Source: JAZQLP01 sp045629205 | Lineage (GTDB): Bacteria; Bacillota; Clostridia; Oscillospirales; UBA644 | Assembly: GCA_045629205.1 (NCBI GenBank) | Contig: JAZQQT010000040.1 | Span: 1-13,465 of the forward strand | DNA: 13,465 nt | Direction: 5' to 3' | In this document: one piece after another, positions 5,391 to 13,067 of the stretch | Position numbering within the stretch: position 1 is the stretch's first letter | Layout: every line of letters begins with the position of its first letter | Notes under the pieces: generated by a model | The model's database searches: none | Told to the model about the DNA's origin: nothing | The model's input: the letters and a program-made list of their open reading frames with translations, nothing else | Program-made: the position numbers and the translations under genes

Positions 5391-8369
5391 TTATGCTGTG
5401 ATATCGCCATAAAAATACTGCAGAACCTGATCTTCGGAAAGAGAAAACAAACTGATAGCTTCATTTATCAAAACGTTTTTTCTTGTAATATCTCCGTCTC
5501 TGACAAAATCTTTTAGTTCACCGACATACCATTTATATCTTGAAACGGAAAAATTCCAACGCGAAGCGTTTCTTTGAATTTCCGGAGCAATCATATCATA
5601 AAAAGAATTTATCAAAGCAAGAACATTTTCTTCGCTGAAAACTGTATTTAAGAAAAGACCATATCTGGTCATAAATAAATCAAAAAAATCCTCATTATCA
5701 AACAAATGAATAAGCAATGTGTTATCGATTGTCTGATCTTTTCCTATACCGCCTTCCTGCAGCAAAGTTGCCAATCCGTAAGTATGTTTGGTATAAGGAT
5801 AATCAAATCCGTAATCCAAATCGAAAACAATCCAATGCCATTTATTATCAGATTCGGAACTTTTATAAAACCTTACATTTATTAAATCACGGTTTCCTGT
5901 ATAAGCTTCGGCAATATAATAATCTATATAACTGATTATATCGATATTATCTGTTACATATTTATAATTATTCGGCAAAGACATATCAAGTGTTTTTGCT
6001 TTCGAAAAAAAAGATTTATATTCGGAATTACTGCCATACTCACGTTGTGAGTTGCCTCTTAAAACAGTGACGCTTTCTTTATTAACATTTATATGCTGTG
6101 AAACAAAATTTTCGTCGGCTTTTTCACGTATAAAATATATCCCCCAATACTCACCGTTCAAATATAAAATACATGGTTTATTTGCCTGAACAAGGACATC
6201 AAGACGGCCATCTATTAATTCGGTAAGTAATTCATCTCTGAAGACGCTTCTGTCGTAATCCTGAGCACCGGATCTGAGGATAAGACGGTCAAATCTATTG
6301 ATACTGTTACGTGATTCAAACAAATTACAACGAAGATAGGATACACCATATTTTTCACGAAACTTAATCTCAAATGATTTTTTATCTTTTACACGGCTTG
6401 ACTGTCCGAAAATCTCAATACCGCAGTCTTCCGAAAAAACAGTATTACCATTTTCATATAATGAAACATTTGCGGCACGTTCCCATTTATTATAGTAATT
6501 GGCGCCATTATAAGGATATTCTGCCTCTGCATTAGGTCCGAGAACATATATTCCGGTCGTTTCATCCCATAGATTTACAGGATCAGTAACAAGACTTACA
6601 ACAGGAAGAGTATGATTCTCGTTAATAATATAAGAAAAAGAAGCAACGCCGCTCTGATATTTTCCTTCTTCAAATGCTATAGCACGTATGACCGTAGTTT
6701 GTGATAAAACTAATGGCCCTGTATATAGTTCTGATTCAAAAGTCGGAACGGAACCGTCTAAAGTATATCTTATTTCGCCTTCTGACAGTAAAGCAACCTC
6801 GACTGAATCAACATCATTATATACACCTTGCTGAATATCAGTTACAGGGAAATCAGATATAAATTTTAATCCATTTCCGGAATTCTTTTTTCTGGGAGTC
6901 GGACTGTCAAAATAAAAATATCCGTCCTCATTATTTTTTCTTCCGTACGAATAACCATACGGTAAATCAGAAAGGTATATATAATCAGTATATGTTTCAT
7001 CCGATAAAATAAGGATTTCTCCGGAATCTGCGATTTTAAAAGAAGTATGAGGTGAAAGAAGAGTAGATAATGATGTATCGCCCGAAAGATAAATAAGAAT
7101 GTATTCTCCCGCTTTGATCTCTAAATCAGGTAATTGATATTTTTTAATATTATTTTCAGTATCTGACAAACAGTATCCGGAAAGATTGACGGCACTATCA
7201 GAACGATTATAAAGCTCAACCCAATCATAATATTTTTTCCCGTCGCAAGGTGCGGAAAAATCATTATGAAGAAGAACCTCATTAATTATAACAGGCCCCC
7301 TTTTTTCATCAAGCTTATTCAAAAATGAATAATACCCATCGAGTGAATTTTCGAATCCGGGAGTACTAAAAGATAAAACATCATAAATGCCGTCAAAAAA
7401 AGAAACAGACGAATACTTTGTTTCAAAAGCCGAATAAGAAACCTCGCTTACAACAGATCCGTATTTTGAATAAAGAGCTACTGTTCCCCCATCGGATGAA
7501 AGTTTAAAAGACGCATGAATTTCGTCTTCAATAACAGAATTAAGACCGGAAGCAAAAATCACAAGATATTCGCCGGGCATAATATTATATGACGGAAAAC
7601 GCCATTTACATTCATTTTCGGGATCATCGGTGAGGAAAAAAGATTCGAGATTTACATACGTATTCCCGAAATTATATAACTCAATCCAATCATAAAATCC
7701 ACCGTCAGCCGCTTTTAAACCGAAATCATTTCGAGGACAAAATTCATTAATGCGAATCTGATAAAATGATCCGTCAACATACTTTAGAAAATTCTGTCGT
7801 CCGTTCTCTGTATTTTCAAAACCGGGCGTGCATTCAGTGGATAACATCCAAATATTATTTTTATTTCTGAAATATACGCAATCGGTATCCAATTCCTTGA
7901 CATATATTTCATCTATCTTATTTGAATAGTTGTCATATAATATAAAACTGTCGCCGCCGTATTTTGAAATCTTATACGGAAGATACAATCCGTCACTCTC
8001 GTATCCGCAAAACCATAAAATCAAATAGGAGTCAGCATCAATGATTGTATTATCGGGAAAAAACCAATATTCTTCAGTATCGGACGGTCCAATTCCAAAG
8101 CCGGCCAAATCAATTGGCGCAGATGAATAATTATATAGTTCTATCCAATCAAAATAGTTACCGTCGTCATCATGAAATGCTTTCTTATTAGAAGACATTA
8201 CTTCATTAAAACACAAAGAATATGAAACGATTGACGAATGCTGTCCTTCGTGATTTTTAACATTTTCTTCATTATCAGCGGATAAAAGAACCATAAAAAC
8301 AGCAGTGATAATCGCCGAAAATATAATAAAGGCAGACAAAAAATAATATGATAGTTTTTTTCGTTTCAT
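5391..8369 (-). CDS. Membrane-tethered CotH-family kinase with three lamin-tail domains
   Basis: A 992-residue ectoprotein. Residues 8-30 are a hydrophobic segment after MKRKK, without a lipobox, so probably a signal anchor. Three lamin-tail (LTD) domains follow at about 50-180, 203-340 and 358-495, each with an I-x-x-N-E-x or equivalent first strand and the motif (F/Y)DW(I/V)ELYN (73-80, 226-233, 381-388). A chitobiase/Fn3-like domain at about 504-585 contains IRYTLDGSVPT and a TVIRAIAF strand. The CotH kinase core spans about 600-970: SFEIKF (Lys669), LRSGAQDYDRSVFRDEL (698-714), WGIYFIREK (742-750), TGNRDLIN (Asp828) and FDLDYGFDY (Asp850, Asp852), the two acidic sites expected of the kinase. 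B. subtilis CotH phosphorylates spore-coat proteins; this larger multi-domain version lacks spore-specific features. First gene of its operon, with GGAGGAG four nt before the ATG. The family is firm, but target and phosphate donor are unknown. The symbol cotH is avoided because the architecture differs. Confidence 0.88.
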   Translation of the reverse strand: MKRKKLSYYFLSAFIIFSAIITAVFMVLLSADNEENVKNHEGQHSSIVSYSLCFNEVMSSNKKAFHDDDGNYFDWIELYNYSSAPIDLAGFGIGPSDTEEYWFFPDNTIIDADSYLILWFCGYESDGLYLPYKISKYGGDSFILYDNYSNKIDEIYVKELDTDCVYFRNKNNIWMLSTECTPGFENTENGRQNFLKYVDGSFYQIRINEFCPRNDFGLKAADGGFYDWIELYNFGNTYVNLESFFLTDDPENECKWRFPSYNIMPGEYLVIFASGLNSVIEDEIHASFKLSSDGGTVALYSKYGSVVSEVSYSAFETKYSSVSFFDGIYDVLSFSTPGFENSLDGYYSFLNKLDEKRGPVIINEVLLHNDFSAPCDGKKYYDWVELYNRSDSAVNLSGYCLSDTENNIKKYQLPDLEIKAGEYILIYLSGDTSLSTLLSPHTSFKIADSGEILILSDETYTDYIYLSDLPYGYSYGRKNNEDGYFYFDSPTPRKKNSGNGLKFISDFPVTDIQQGVYNDVDSVEVALLSEGEIRYTLDGSVPTFESELYTGPLVLSQTTVIRAIAFEEGKYQSGVASFSYIINENHTLPVVSLVTDPVNLWDETTGIYVLGPNAEAEYPYNGANYYNKWERAANVSLYENGNTVFSEDCGIEIFGQSSRVKDKKSFEIKFREKYGVSYLRCNLFESRNSINRFDRLILRSGAQDYDRSVFRDELLTELIDGRLDVLVQANKPCILYLNGEYWGIYFIREKADENFVSQHINVNKESVTVLRGNSQREYGSNSEYKSFFSKAKTLDMSLPNNYKYVTDNIDIISYIDYYIAEAYTGNRDLINVRFYKSSESDNKWHWIVFDLDYGFDYPYTKHTYGLATLLQEGGIGKDQTIDNTLLIHLFDNEDFFDLFMTRYGLFLNTVFSEENVLALINSFYDMIAPEIQRNASRWNFSVSRYKWYVGELKDFVRDGDITRKNVLINEAISLFSLSEDQVLQYFYGDITA

Positions 8370-8395
8370 ATGTCTCCTCCATTATATTATTATAT

Positions 8396-8424
8396 ATTAT
8401 ATCATATTATATATATTGTTGCAA
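8396..8424 (-). promoter_or_regulatory. Extended -10 sigma-A promoter of the cotH-VTC-DUF4956-LamG operon
   Basis: On the minus strand TTGCAA (8419-8424), a 17-bp spacer and a perfect TATAAT (8396-8401) preceded by TGA, giving an extended -10. Predicted transcription start is near 8389, leaving a leader of about 20 nt that contains the GGAGGAG site. The promoter begins immediately after the pnp terminator, so the cotH-like operon is an independent unit. Confidence 0.75.
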
Positions 8425-8435
8425 TATGATATAAT
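8396..8435. repeat. Perfect 13-bp inverted repeat overlapping the operon promoter (candidate operator)
   Basis: The arms 8396-8408 (ATTATATCATATT) and 8423-8435 (AATATGATATAAT) are exact reverse complements separated by 14 bp. One arm covers the -10 box, and the other overlaps the end of the -35 box and the upstream edge. The spacing of arm centres is 27 bp, about two and a half helical turns. It could bind a dimeric regulator, or be a chance effect of AT-rich sequence. The symmetry also places a TGATATAAT box on the plus strand (8427-8435), but without a good -35. Confidence 0.55.
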
Positions 8436-8467
8436 AAAAAAAGGAAGATTTGCCTTGCAAATCTTCC
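8435..8467 (-). terminator. Intrinsic terminator of the rpsO-pnp block
   Basis: A perfect 11-bp stem, GGAAGATTTGC and its complement (8443-8453 and 8457-8467), with a 3-nt loop, followed on the minus strand by seven T. It lies 15 bases after the pnp stop. There is no T run on the plus-strand side, so it acts on minus-strand transcripts. Confidence 0.92.
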
Positions 8468-8481
8468 GAAAAATATGTGAC

Positions 8482-10599
8482 TCAATTTTTATTTGCTATT
8501 TCTTTCAGAGCTTCTTTTCTTGAAAGCCTGATCTTACCTGTCTGTTCGTTATAATCAAGAACTTTTACCCAGATCTCATCGCCTACATTTACGACATCTT
8601 CTGTTTTATCAACACGTTTGTCATCAAGCTGAGAAATATGACACAGTCCTTCTTTACCGGGAACGATTTCAACAAAAGCACCGAGATCGGGACGAGTTTC
8701 GGTAACTTTGCCTTTATATAAGGTCCCAATCTGAGGACCGTCGACTATAGCACTGATAATCGCAAGCGCTTCATCGCCCGATTTTTTATCAATATAGGAA
8801 ATATAAACTTTACCATCGTCCTCAATATCAATTTTGGCACCGGTAACGGCAACGATTTTCTGAATAACTTTTCCTCCGGATCCGATAACTTCACGAATCT
8901 TATCTGTAGGAATAAGAATGCTTGTTATCTTAGGAGCATAAGGAGAAAGTTCTTTACGAGGTTCAGGAATTGCTTTAAGGATTATTTCATCAATTATATA
9001 ATCTCTTCCGACTTTGGTCTGTTCAAATGCTTTCTTGATAATATCGAAAGAAAGTCCTTCGACTTTAATATCCATCTGAATAGAAGTAATACCCTTATGT
9101 GTTCCGGCAACTTTAAAGTCCATATCACCAAAGAAATCTTCTATACCCTGAATATCGAGCATTGTTATCCAATCATCGCCTTCGGTAACAAGACCGCATG
9201 AAATACCGGCAACAGGAGCTTTGATAGGAACGCCTGCATCCATAAGCGCAAGAGTAGAACCGCAAACAGACCCCTGAGAAGTTGATCCATTGGAAGAAAG
9301 AACTTCCGAAACAAGTCTTATTACATACGGGAATTCTTCTTCGGAAGGAATAACAGGCTCAAGAGATCTTTCGGCAAGAGCACCATGACCGATTTCACGT
9401 CTTCCTGGACTTCTGACAGCCTTTGCTTCGCCGACTGAATAAGGAGGCATATTATAATGATGCATATAACGTTTGCTTTCTTCTTCATCTACGCCATCAA
9501 GAAGTTGTTTATCAGCAACCATTCCAAGAGTAGCAATTGTAAGTACCTGCGTCTGACCTCTTGAGAATAATCCGCTTCCATGCACTCTCGGAACAAGTCC
9601 GCATTCAGCATGTAAAGGTCTGATCTGATCAAGATTTCTGCCGTCTACACGCTCATGATCATGATAAATCATATTACGAACGATATATTTTTCTGTTTTA
9701 TAAAGCGCTTCGCCGATTGCTGCTACACTGTCGGGATACTGTTCTGCAAAATGTTCGTTAACATCAGCGGTAACAAGAGCAATTTCAGCATCTCTGACTT
9801 CTTTGTCATCGTGACAGAGAGCTTTTTTCATTGCATCATAGCAATATTCTTTTACATCGTTATAGAGAGTTTCGTCAACAGCCTTCGATTCGTAAGTAAA
9901 TTTCGGTTTACCGATCTCGGCAACGATTCCGTTGATAAATTCAACAGTTTTCTTAATTTCTTCATGAGCAAATACAATACCGTTATACATAACATCTTCG
10001 GGAATTTCATTTGCTCCTGCTTCAATCATTACGATCTTATCTGCAGTTCCGTCTACCGTAACGGACATCTGAGATTTTTCTCTCTGTTCAAGAGTAGGAT
10101 TAATTACATATTCGCCATCAACATAACCAAGAATAACACATCCAACCGGACCATGCCAAGGAATATCGGAAATAGAAAGAGCAACAGATGTTCCGATCAT
10201 ACCTGCAATCTCAGGGGAATTATCACCGTCAACAGCCAAAAGCATAACGCTGACGACAACATCGTTTCTCATATCTTTCGGGAAAAGAGGTCTGATAGGT
10301 CTGTCTATCATTCTTGAGGCAAGAATAGCCTTTTCGGAAGGTCTTCCTTCTCTGCGCTGAAAACTGCCCGGAATTTTTCCGACGCTATAAAGTTTTTCTT
10401 CGTAATCAACAGCCAATGGGAAGAAATCAACTCCGTCTCTCGGTTGCTTGGAAGCGGTTACGGTTACGGAAACCATAGTATCACCGTATCTTACGATACA
10501 GTTTGCATTTGCAAGTCCGGCAAATTTGCCTGTTTCAACAGTTAATTTTCTTCCACCGAGAGTGGTTTCAAATACTCTGTCATTTGCATAAATATCCAT
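8482..10599 (-). CDS. pnp: Polyribonucleotide nucleotidyltransferase (PNPase)
   Basis: A 705-residue PNPase, close to the usual 700. It degrades RNA 3' to 5' phosphorolytically as a trimer in the cytoplasm. Domains in order: first RNase PH core (about 10-145, with GSFQRREGRPSEK at 78-90), all-helical linker (about 145-300), second catalytic RNase PH core (about 310-545, with GLFSRGQTQ at 343-351, SPGRREIGHG at 397-406 and GDMDFKVAGT at 491-500 with Asp492), KH domain (about 555-615, GSGG at 573-576) and S1 domain (about 622-695, GLCHISQL at 651-658). The start ATG has AAAGGA five bases upstream and begins MDIYANDRVFETTLGG. It lies 148 bp after rpsO, the arrangement found in many bacteria, with a hairpin-rich intergenic region that probably permits separate control. 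A strong terminator follows. No oddities in the catalytic residues are visible. Confidence 0.97.
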   Translation of the reverse strand: MDIYANDRVFETTLGGRKLTVETGKFAGLANANCIVRYGDTMVSVTVTASKQPRDGVDFFPLAVDYEEKLYSVGKIPGSFQRREGRPSEKAILASRMIDRPIRPLFPKDMRNDVVVSVMLLAVDGDNSPEIAGMIGTSVALSISDIPWHGPVGCVILGYVDGEYVINPTLEQREKSQMSVTVDGTADKIVMIEAGANEIPEDVMYNGIVFAHEEIKKTVEFINGIVAEIGKPKFTYESKAVDETLYNDVKEYCYDAMKKALCHDDKEVRDAEIALVTADVNEHFAEQYPDSVAAIGEALYKTEKYIVRNMIYHDHERVDGRNLDQIRPLHAECGLVPRVHGSGLFSRGQTQVLTIATLGMVADKQLLDGVDEEESKRYMHHYNMPPYSVGEAKAVRSPGRREIGHGALAERSLEPVIPSEEEFPYVIRLVSEVLSSNGSTSQGSVCGSTLALMDAGVPIKAPVAGISCGLVTEGDDWITMLDIQGIEDFFGDMDFKVAGTHKGITSIQMDIKVEGLSFDIIKKAFEQTKVGRDYIIDEIILKAIPEPRKELSPYAPKITSILIPTDKIREVIGSGGKVIQKIVAVTGAKIDIEDDGKVYISYIDKKSGDEALAIISAIVDGPQIGTLYKGKVTETRPDLGAFVEIVPGKEGLCHISQLDDKRVDKTEDVVNVGDEIWVKVLDYNEQTGKIRLSRKEALKEIANKN

Positions 10600-10616
10600 A
10601 TAAATCCTTTCCGACT

Positions 10617-10695
10617 ACGCATTCCGATGATTTTTTGTCAGTAACCGAAAAACAAAAAAAATTTTATTCTTCGGTTACTGCCAAACAAAATGCGT
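10617..10695 (-). promoter_or_regulatory. Structured pnp 5' leader (nested stem-loops)
   Basis: Two nested inverted repeats precede pnp: an 11-bp perfect stem (CAGTAACCGAA at 10639-10649 with TTCGGTTACTG at 10670-10680, 20-nt loop) and an outer 7-bp stem (ACGCATT at 10617-10623 with AATGCGT at 10689-10695). Neither side has a T run after the stem, so this is not a simple terminator. The outer stem ends about 10 bases before the AAAGGA site. E. coli pnp is autoregulated through an RNase III-cut leader hairpin; a similar role here is inference. Confidence 0.5.
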
Positions 10696-10700
10696 GTCTG

Positions 10701-10736
10701 TAAAATAAGGAGATCGGGCAGAGCATAGCCCTGCCC
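10701..10736 (-). terminator. Weak terminator or attenuator hairpin between rpsO and pnp
   Basis: The GGGCAG and CTGCCC arms (10716-10721 and 10731-10736), with a possible inner GC/GC pairing, lie 11 bases after the rpsO stop. Downstream on the minus strand is GATCTCCTTATTTTA, a poor T tract, so termination is probably partial. This suits a two-gene unit in which some transcripts continue into pnp. Confidence 0.45.
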
Positions 10737-10747
10737 TTTGCGCATAC

Positions 10748-11011
10748 TTATTTACGGATACCCAATTTTTCGATTATCGCACGATACCGATTGATATCCT
10801 TTTTCTGCAAATAATTAAGAAGATTACGTCTTCTGCCGACCATCATCTGAAGTCCTCTTCTGGAATGGAAATCCTTGGGATTGACTTTGAGATGTTCGGT
10901 AAGATTCTTGATTTTGGATGTGAGAATAGCAATCTGAACTTCCGGAGAACCTGTATCGGTATCATGAAGTCTGTTTTCAGCTATTACCTTATCCTTTACC
11001 TCTTTAATCAT
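10748..11011 (-). CDS. rpsO: 30S ribosomal protein S15
   Basis: An 87-residue ribosomal protein S15, close to the usual 88-89. It binds the central domain of 16S rRNA in the small subunit platform. Hallmarks visible are HDTDTGSPEVQIAILT (16-31), KDFHSRRGLQMMVGRRRNLLNYL (46-68) and the C-terminal YRAIIEKLGIRK (76-87). The N-terminus (MIKEVKDKVIAENRL) is a typical first helix. The start ATG is preceded by AGGTGAA six bases upstream, and a more distant AAAGGA lies further off. The nearer site can pair with an upstream copy of its complement, suggesting feedback control by S15. It is followed by pnp, as in many bacteria. Confidence 0.97.
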   Translation of the reverse strand: MIKEVKDKVIAENRLHDTDTGSPEVQIAILTSKIKNLTEHLKVNPKDFHSRRGLQMMVGRRRNLLNYLQKKDINRYRAIIEKLGIRK

Positions 11012-11090
11012 CTGTTTTCACCTGGTCCTTTCCGCAATCAATAAGACTGCAAATTCGCCGATGCAAAGGCTTACAGTCAAGGTGAATAAC
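11012..11090 (-). promoter_or_regulatory. rpsO leader: candidate S15 autoregulatory structure
   Basis: In the RNA, UUCACCU (11086 down to 11080) is exactly complementary to AGGUGAA (11023 down to 11017), which contains the rpsO Shine-Dalgarno. Between them sits a second helix: GACUGUAA (11078-11071) pairs with UUUGCAGUC (11053-11045) over 8 bp including one G-U, and inside this GCC pairs with GGC around an 8-nt loop. The SD-sequestering outer helix plus inner hairpin is the kind of structure S15 uses to repress its own mRNA. I have not matched it to a named leader class. Confidence 0.6.
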
Positions 11091-11119
11091 TGCCGTCTTC
11101 ACAAAGGTAGTATTAATAT

Positions 11120-11149
11120 ATTATATTTTAATAATTAATAATTTCGTAA
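11120..11149 (-). promoter_or_regulatory. Candidate promoter for rpsO
   Basis: A perfect TATAAT (11120-11125) lies 18 bp downstream of a weak -35, TTACGA (11144-11149), about 110 nt before the rpsO start and just before the structured leader. The surrounding sequence is very AT-rich, so other boxes are possible. The position after the upstream terminator is right for the rpsO promoter. Confidence 0.4.
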
Positions 11150-11200
11150 TTATTTCTAAAATAAAATCTACAAATAATATTTTATACAAATCAATACACA

Positions 11201-11251
11201 TATAAAAGACCTTGCATATTGCCGCGTATGATCGGCAAAACACAAGATCTT
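11201..11251 (-). terminator. Stacked-hairpin terminator of the glycosidase gene
   Basis: Outer arms AAGACCTTG (11206-11214) and CAAGATCTT (11243-11251) pair over 9 bp with one G-U. Inner arms TTGCCG and CGGCAA (11219-11224, 11233-11238) add 6 bp. On the minus strand TTTTATAT follows. It lies 19 bases after the glycosidase stop. Confidence 0.75.
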
Positions 11252-11270
11252 AATATTTGTTTATCTGTAT

Positions 11271-13067
11271 TTACTTTTCAGTATTCATCTGTCGTTTCAC
11301 ATATTCGATTGCCCAGACAGCACTTGACCATCCCTGAACCTCACAGCCGCAGTTCTCGCCGTTTTCACCGCTGATATATTCATTCGGACGGTAATCACCC
11401 GGACGTTCCAAATCATAATATCCGAGGCGTCGAACAAGTTCAATTACTTCATCTTTACGACCGTTTTTATATCTTCCTGCATAATCACAGAAATTAACCC
11501 ACGGCCAGATACCACCGTTATGATACGTTCCCGGCAAATCACCTTCGTCATTTTTTAAGAAACGATCTCTGTGCGAATCAGTGCGATAAGGGAATGTTTC
11601 ACGAATACCGAACGTAGTTGTGTTAACTTTCAGCGCCTCATAGATGAGATCACGTTTATCAGCCGGAACTACATCAAAAAGAATACCGACTGTCTGGTCT
11701 TCGAGAACGTTGTCACGTTTTTTACCGTCATACCAAACTTCCGCATAATGGTTAACATCAAACATACCGCCGTTTTCAGTGCCGTCATAAGGAGCATTTA
11801 CTTTTTCGTATGCCTTTGCATACAGTTTACGGTAAAATTCTGCAGTTTCTGTATCGTCGATTTCATCCGCAAGGAATGCACCCTCTTTTAAAACAGCCAA
11901 CCACAGCAGTGAAAAATGAGGCGCAAGTTTGCGTCCGGAAACATAAGGAACATCTTTCCAGTCGCCCCAGAAACATTCCGGATCAGACGGAGGCGTTTGT
12001 TCAGGAAGTCCATCGCCATCGAGATCACGTGAAATAAGATAATCGACCGAGCGCTTGTAGCTGCCGAAAATCTGACGGAGAAATTCTTTTTCGGGATGGT
12101 TGCGATAATATCTTGCAATACGCATACAGAAATACTCGTTAATATCAAGGTCTGTATCGCGTTCGATCAAAGGAAGAATCGTGGTAGGTATCTTACCGTC
12201 CGCACGCTGATATTCTGCAGATATCTCAATCATCTTACGGTCAAGCTGCGGAAAGATAAGAGTATGCATAAAGGTTGTCCAGAATGAATCACGTTGATTC
12301 AGCTCATTATATCCCATCGTTATAACGGTACCGTGGCAGTCAGCCTTTGTAAGCATTACAGCTGCCTGTGTATACCAGCGGGTGTATTCAAATATCTTAC
12401 CGTCACGATCGTTATCTCCGGCAATATGCGGAATAGCAGCAATAAAGTCGAGAATACCGTTGTGAAGACTGTCATACGAATCCATAACAAAATCAGAAAG
12501 GGCTTCGTACGAATCAAATTCATTTCTCCAGAAAGAATCGGCAGAAAAGATGCCGAATAATGCCAGTATTTTATCACCGCTCTTTATTTTCCGGTTTTTT
12601 GACGCACTGCCTATACCACATATATCTCCGACACGCACAAACATATCACCGTCGGTTTTTACTTTATTATCCGGAAGGAACTCCAATCCCAAAGTAATCT
12701 CTCGTTCGTTTTCGCATTCGAAATTGAAGGAGAGGACTACAAAAGGAAGGAACATCCTTTTTTCATCTTTCGGATCAATCGGAGCAAATGCTTCTAAACC
12801 AATCCGAAGCCCGGACGGTGTTTTAAAATCACCGACAAAATACGGATAAATATTCTCACGGTAATCAATCTTTAAATCAGACATTGAGATATTTTTTCCA
12901 TTTTCAACCAGATTCAAGTGCATGCTTCCGACTGAAATTATTTCATTAAGACCATCAATAAAGCATGGAGGATTATAACGGATATTCGAGAAAAGTTCTC
13001 CGTCGGTGCATATCTCCGATGCGATGACTGAGTTACCGACAACATACCCTCTGTGATCATCTTTCAT
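11271..13067 (-). CDS. Six-hairpin glycosidase, amylo-1,6-glucosidase / GH116-like
   Basis: A 598-residue protein without signal peptide or membrane segment, so cytoplasmic. The N-terminal ~200 residues look like a beta-sandwich; from about 225 the pattern is an (alpha/alpha)6 barrel. Family-like motifs are NQRDSFWTTF (257-266), DLDGDGLPEQTP (348-359), WGDWKDV (367-373), LEDQTVGI (455-462), FPYRTDSHRD (492-501), GTYHNGGIWPW (513-523) and CEVQGWSSAVWAIEY (575-589). D-x-D-G-x-P, the H-N-G-G-x-W-P segment and the last glutamate segment recall GH116 and glycogen-debranching or GH63-like enzymes. The likely catalytic acids are in the DGD/WGDWKD region and Glu576, but I cannot assign them. The substrate, probably an alpha- or beta-linked sugar imported into the cell, is unknown. 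It is transcribed alone: extended -10 promoter, ~144-nt leader, AAAGGA 10 bases before the ATG, terminator after it. An upstream ATG in another frame is followed quickly by a stop and is rejected. Confidence 0.8.
   Translation of the reverse strand: MKDDHRGYVVGNSVIASEICTDGELFSNIRYNPPCFIDGLNEIISVGSMHLNLVENGKNISMSDLKIDYRENIYPYFVGDFKTPSGLRIGLEAFAPIDPKDEKRMFLPFVVLSFNFECENEREITLGLEFLPDNKVKTDGDMFVRVGDICGIGSASKNRKIKSGDKILALFGIFSADSFWRNEFDSYEALSDFVMDSYDSLHNGILDFIAAIPHIAGDNDRDGKIFEYTRWYTQAAVMLTKADCHGTVITMGYNELNQRDSFWTTFMHTLIFPQLDRKMIEISAEYQRADGKIPTTILPLIERDTDLDINEYFCMRIARYYRNHPEKEFLRQIFGSYKRSVDYLISRDLDGDGLPEQTPPSDPECFWGDWKDVPYVSGRKLAPHFSLLWLAVLKEGAFLADEIDDTETAEFYRKLYAKAYEKVNAPYDGTENGGMFDVNHYAEVWYDGKKRDNVLEDQTVGILFDVVPADKRDLIYEALKVNTTTFGIRETFPYRTDSHRDRFLKNDEGDLPGTYHNGGIWPWVNFCDYAGRYKNGRKDEVIELVRRLGYYDLERPGDYRPNEYISGENGENCGCEVQGWSSAVWAIEYVKRQMNTEK

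Noticed and set aside
8383..8417. AT-dinucleotide-rich tract as a simple repeat or origin element
   Set aside because: It is explained by the promoter boxes, spacer and inverted repeat; no DnaA-box-like sequences are present.
9655..10317. Long open frame of 220 codons on the plus strand opposite pnp
   Set aside because: It lies entirely antisense to the well-conserved pnp gene, has biased low-complexity Phe/Ile/Asn content typical of a reverse-frame shadow, and no ribosome binding site or promoter.
10639..10680. The 11-bp hairpin before pnp as an intrinsic terminator
   Set aside because: No T run follows the stem on either strand and the loop is 20 nt, so a leader structure is more likely.
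11571..12577. Several short open frames on both strands within the glycosidase gene
   Set aside because: They overlap a continuous glycosidase with clear motifs and have no ribosome binding sites; treated as chance frames.
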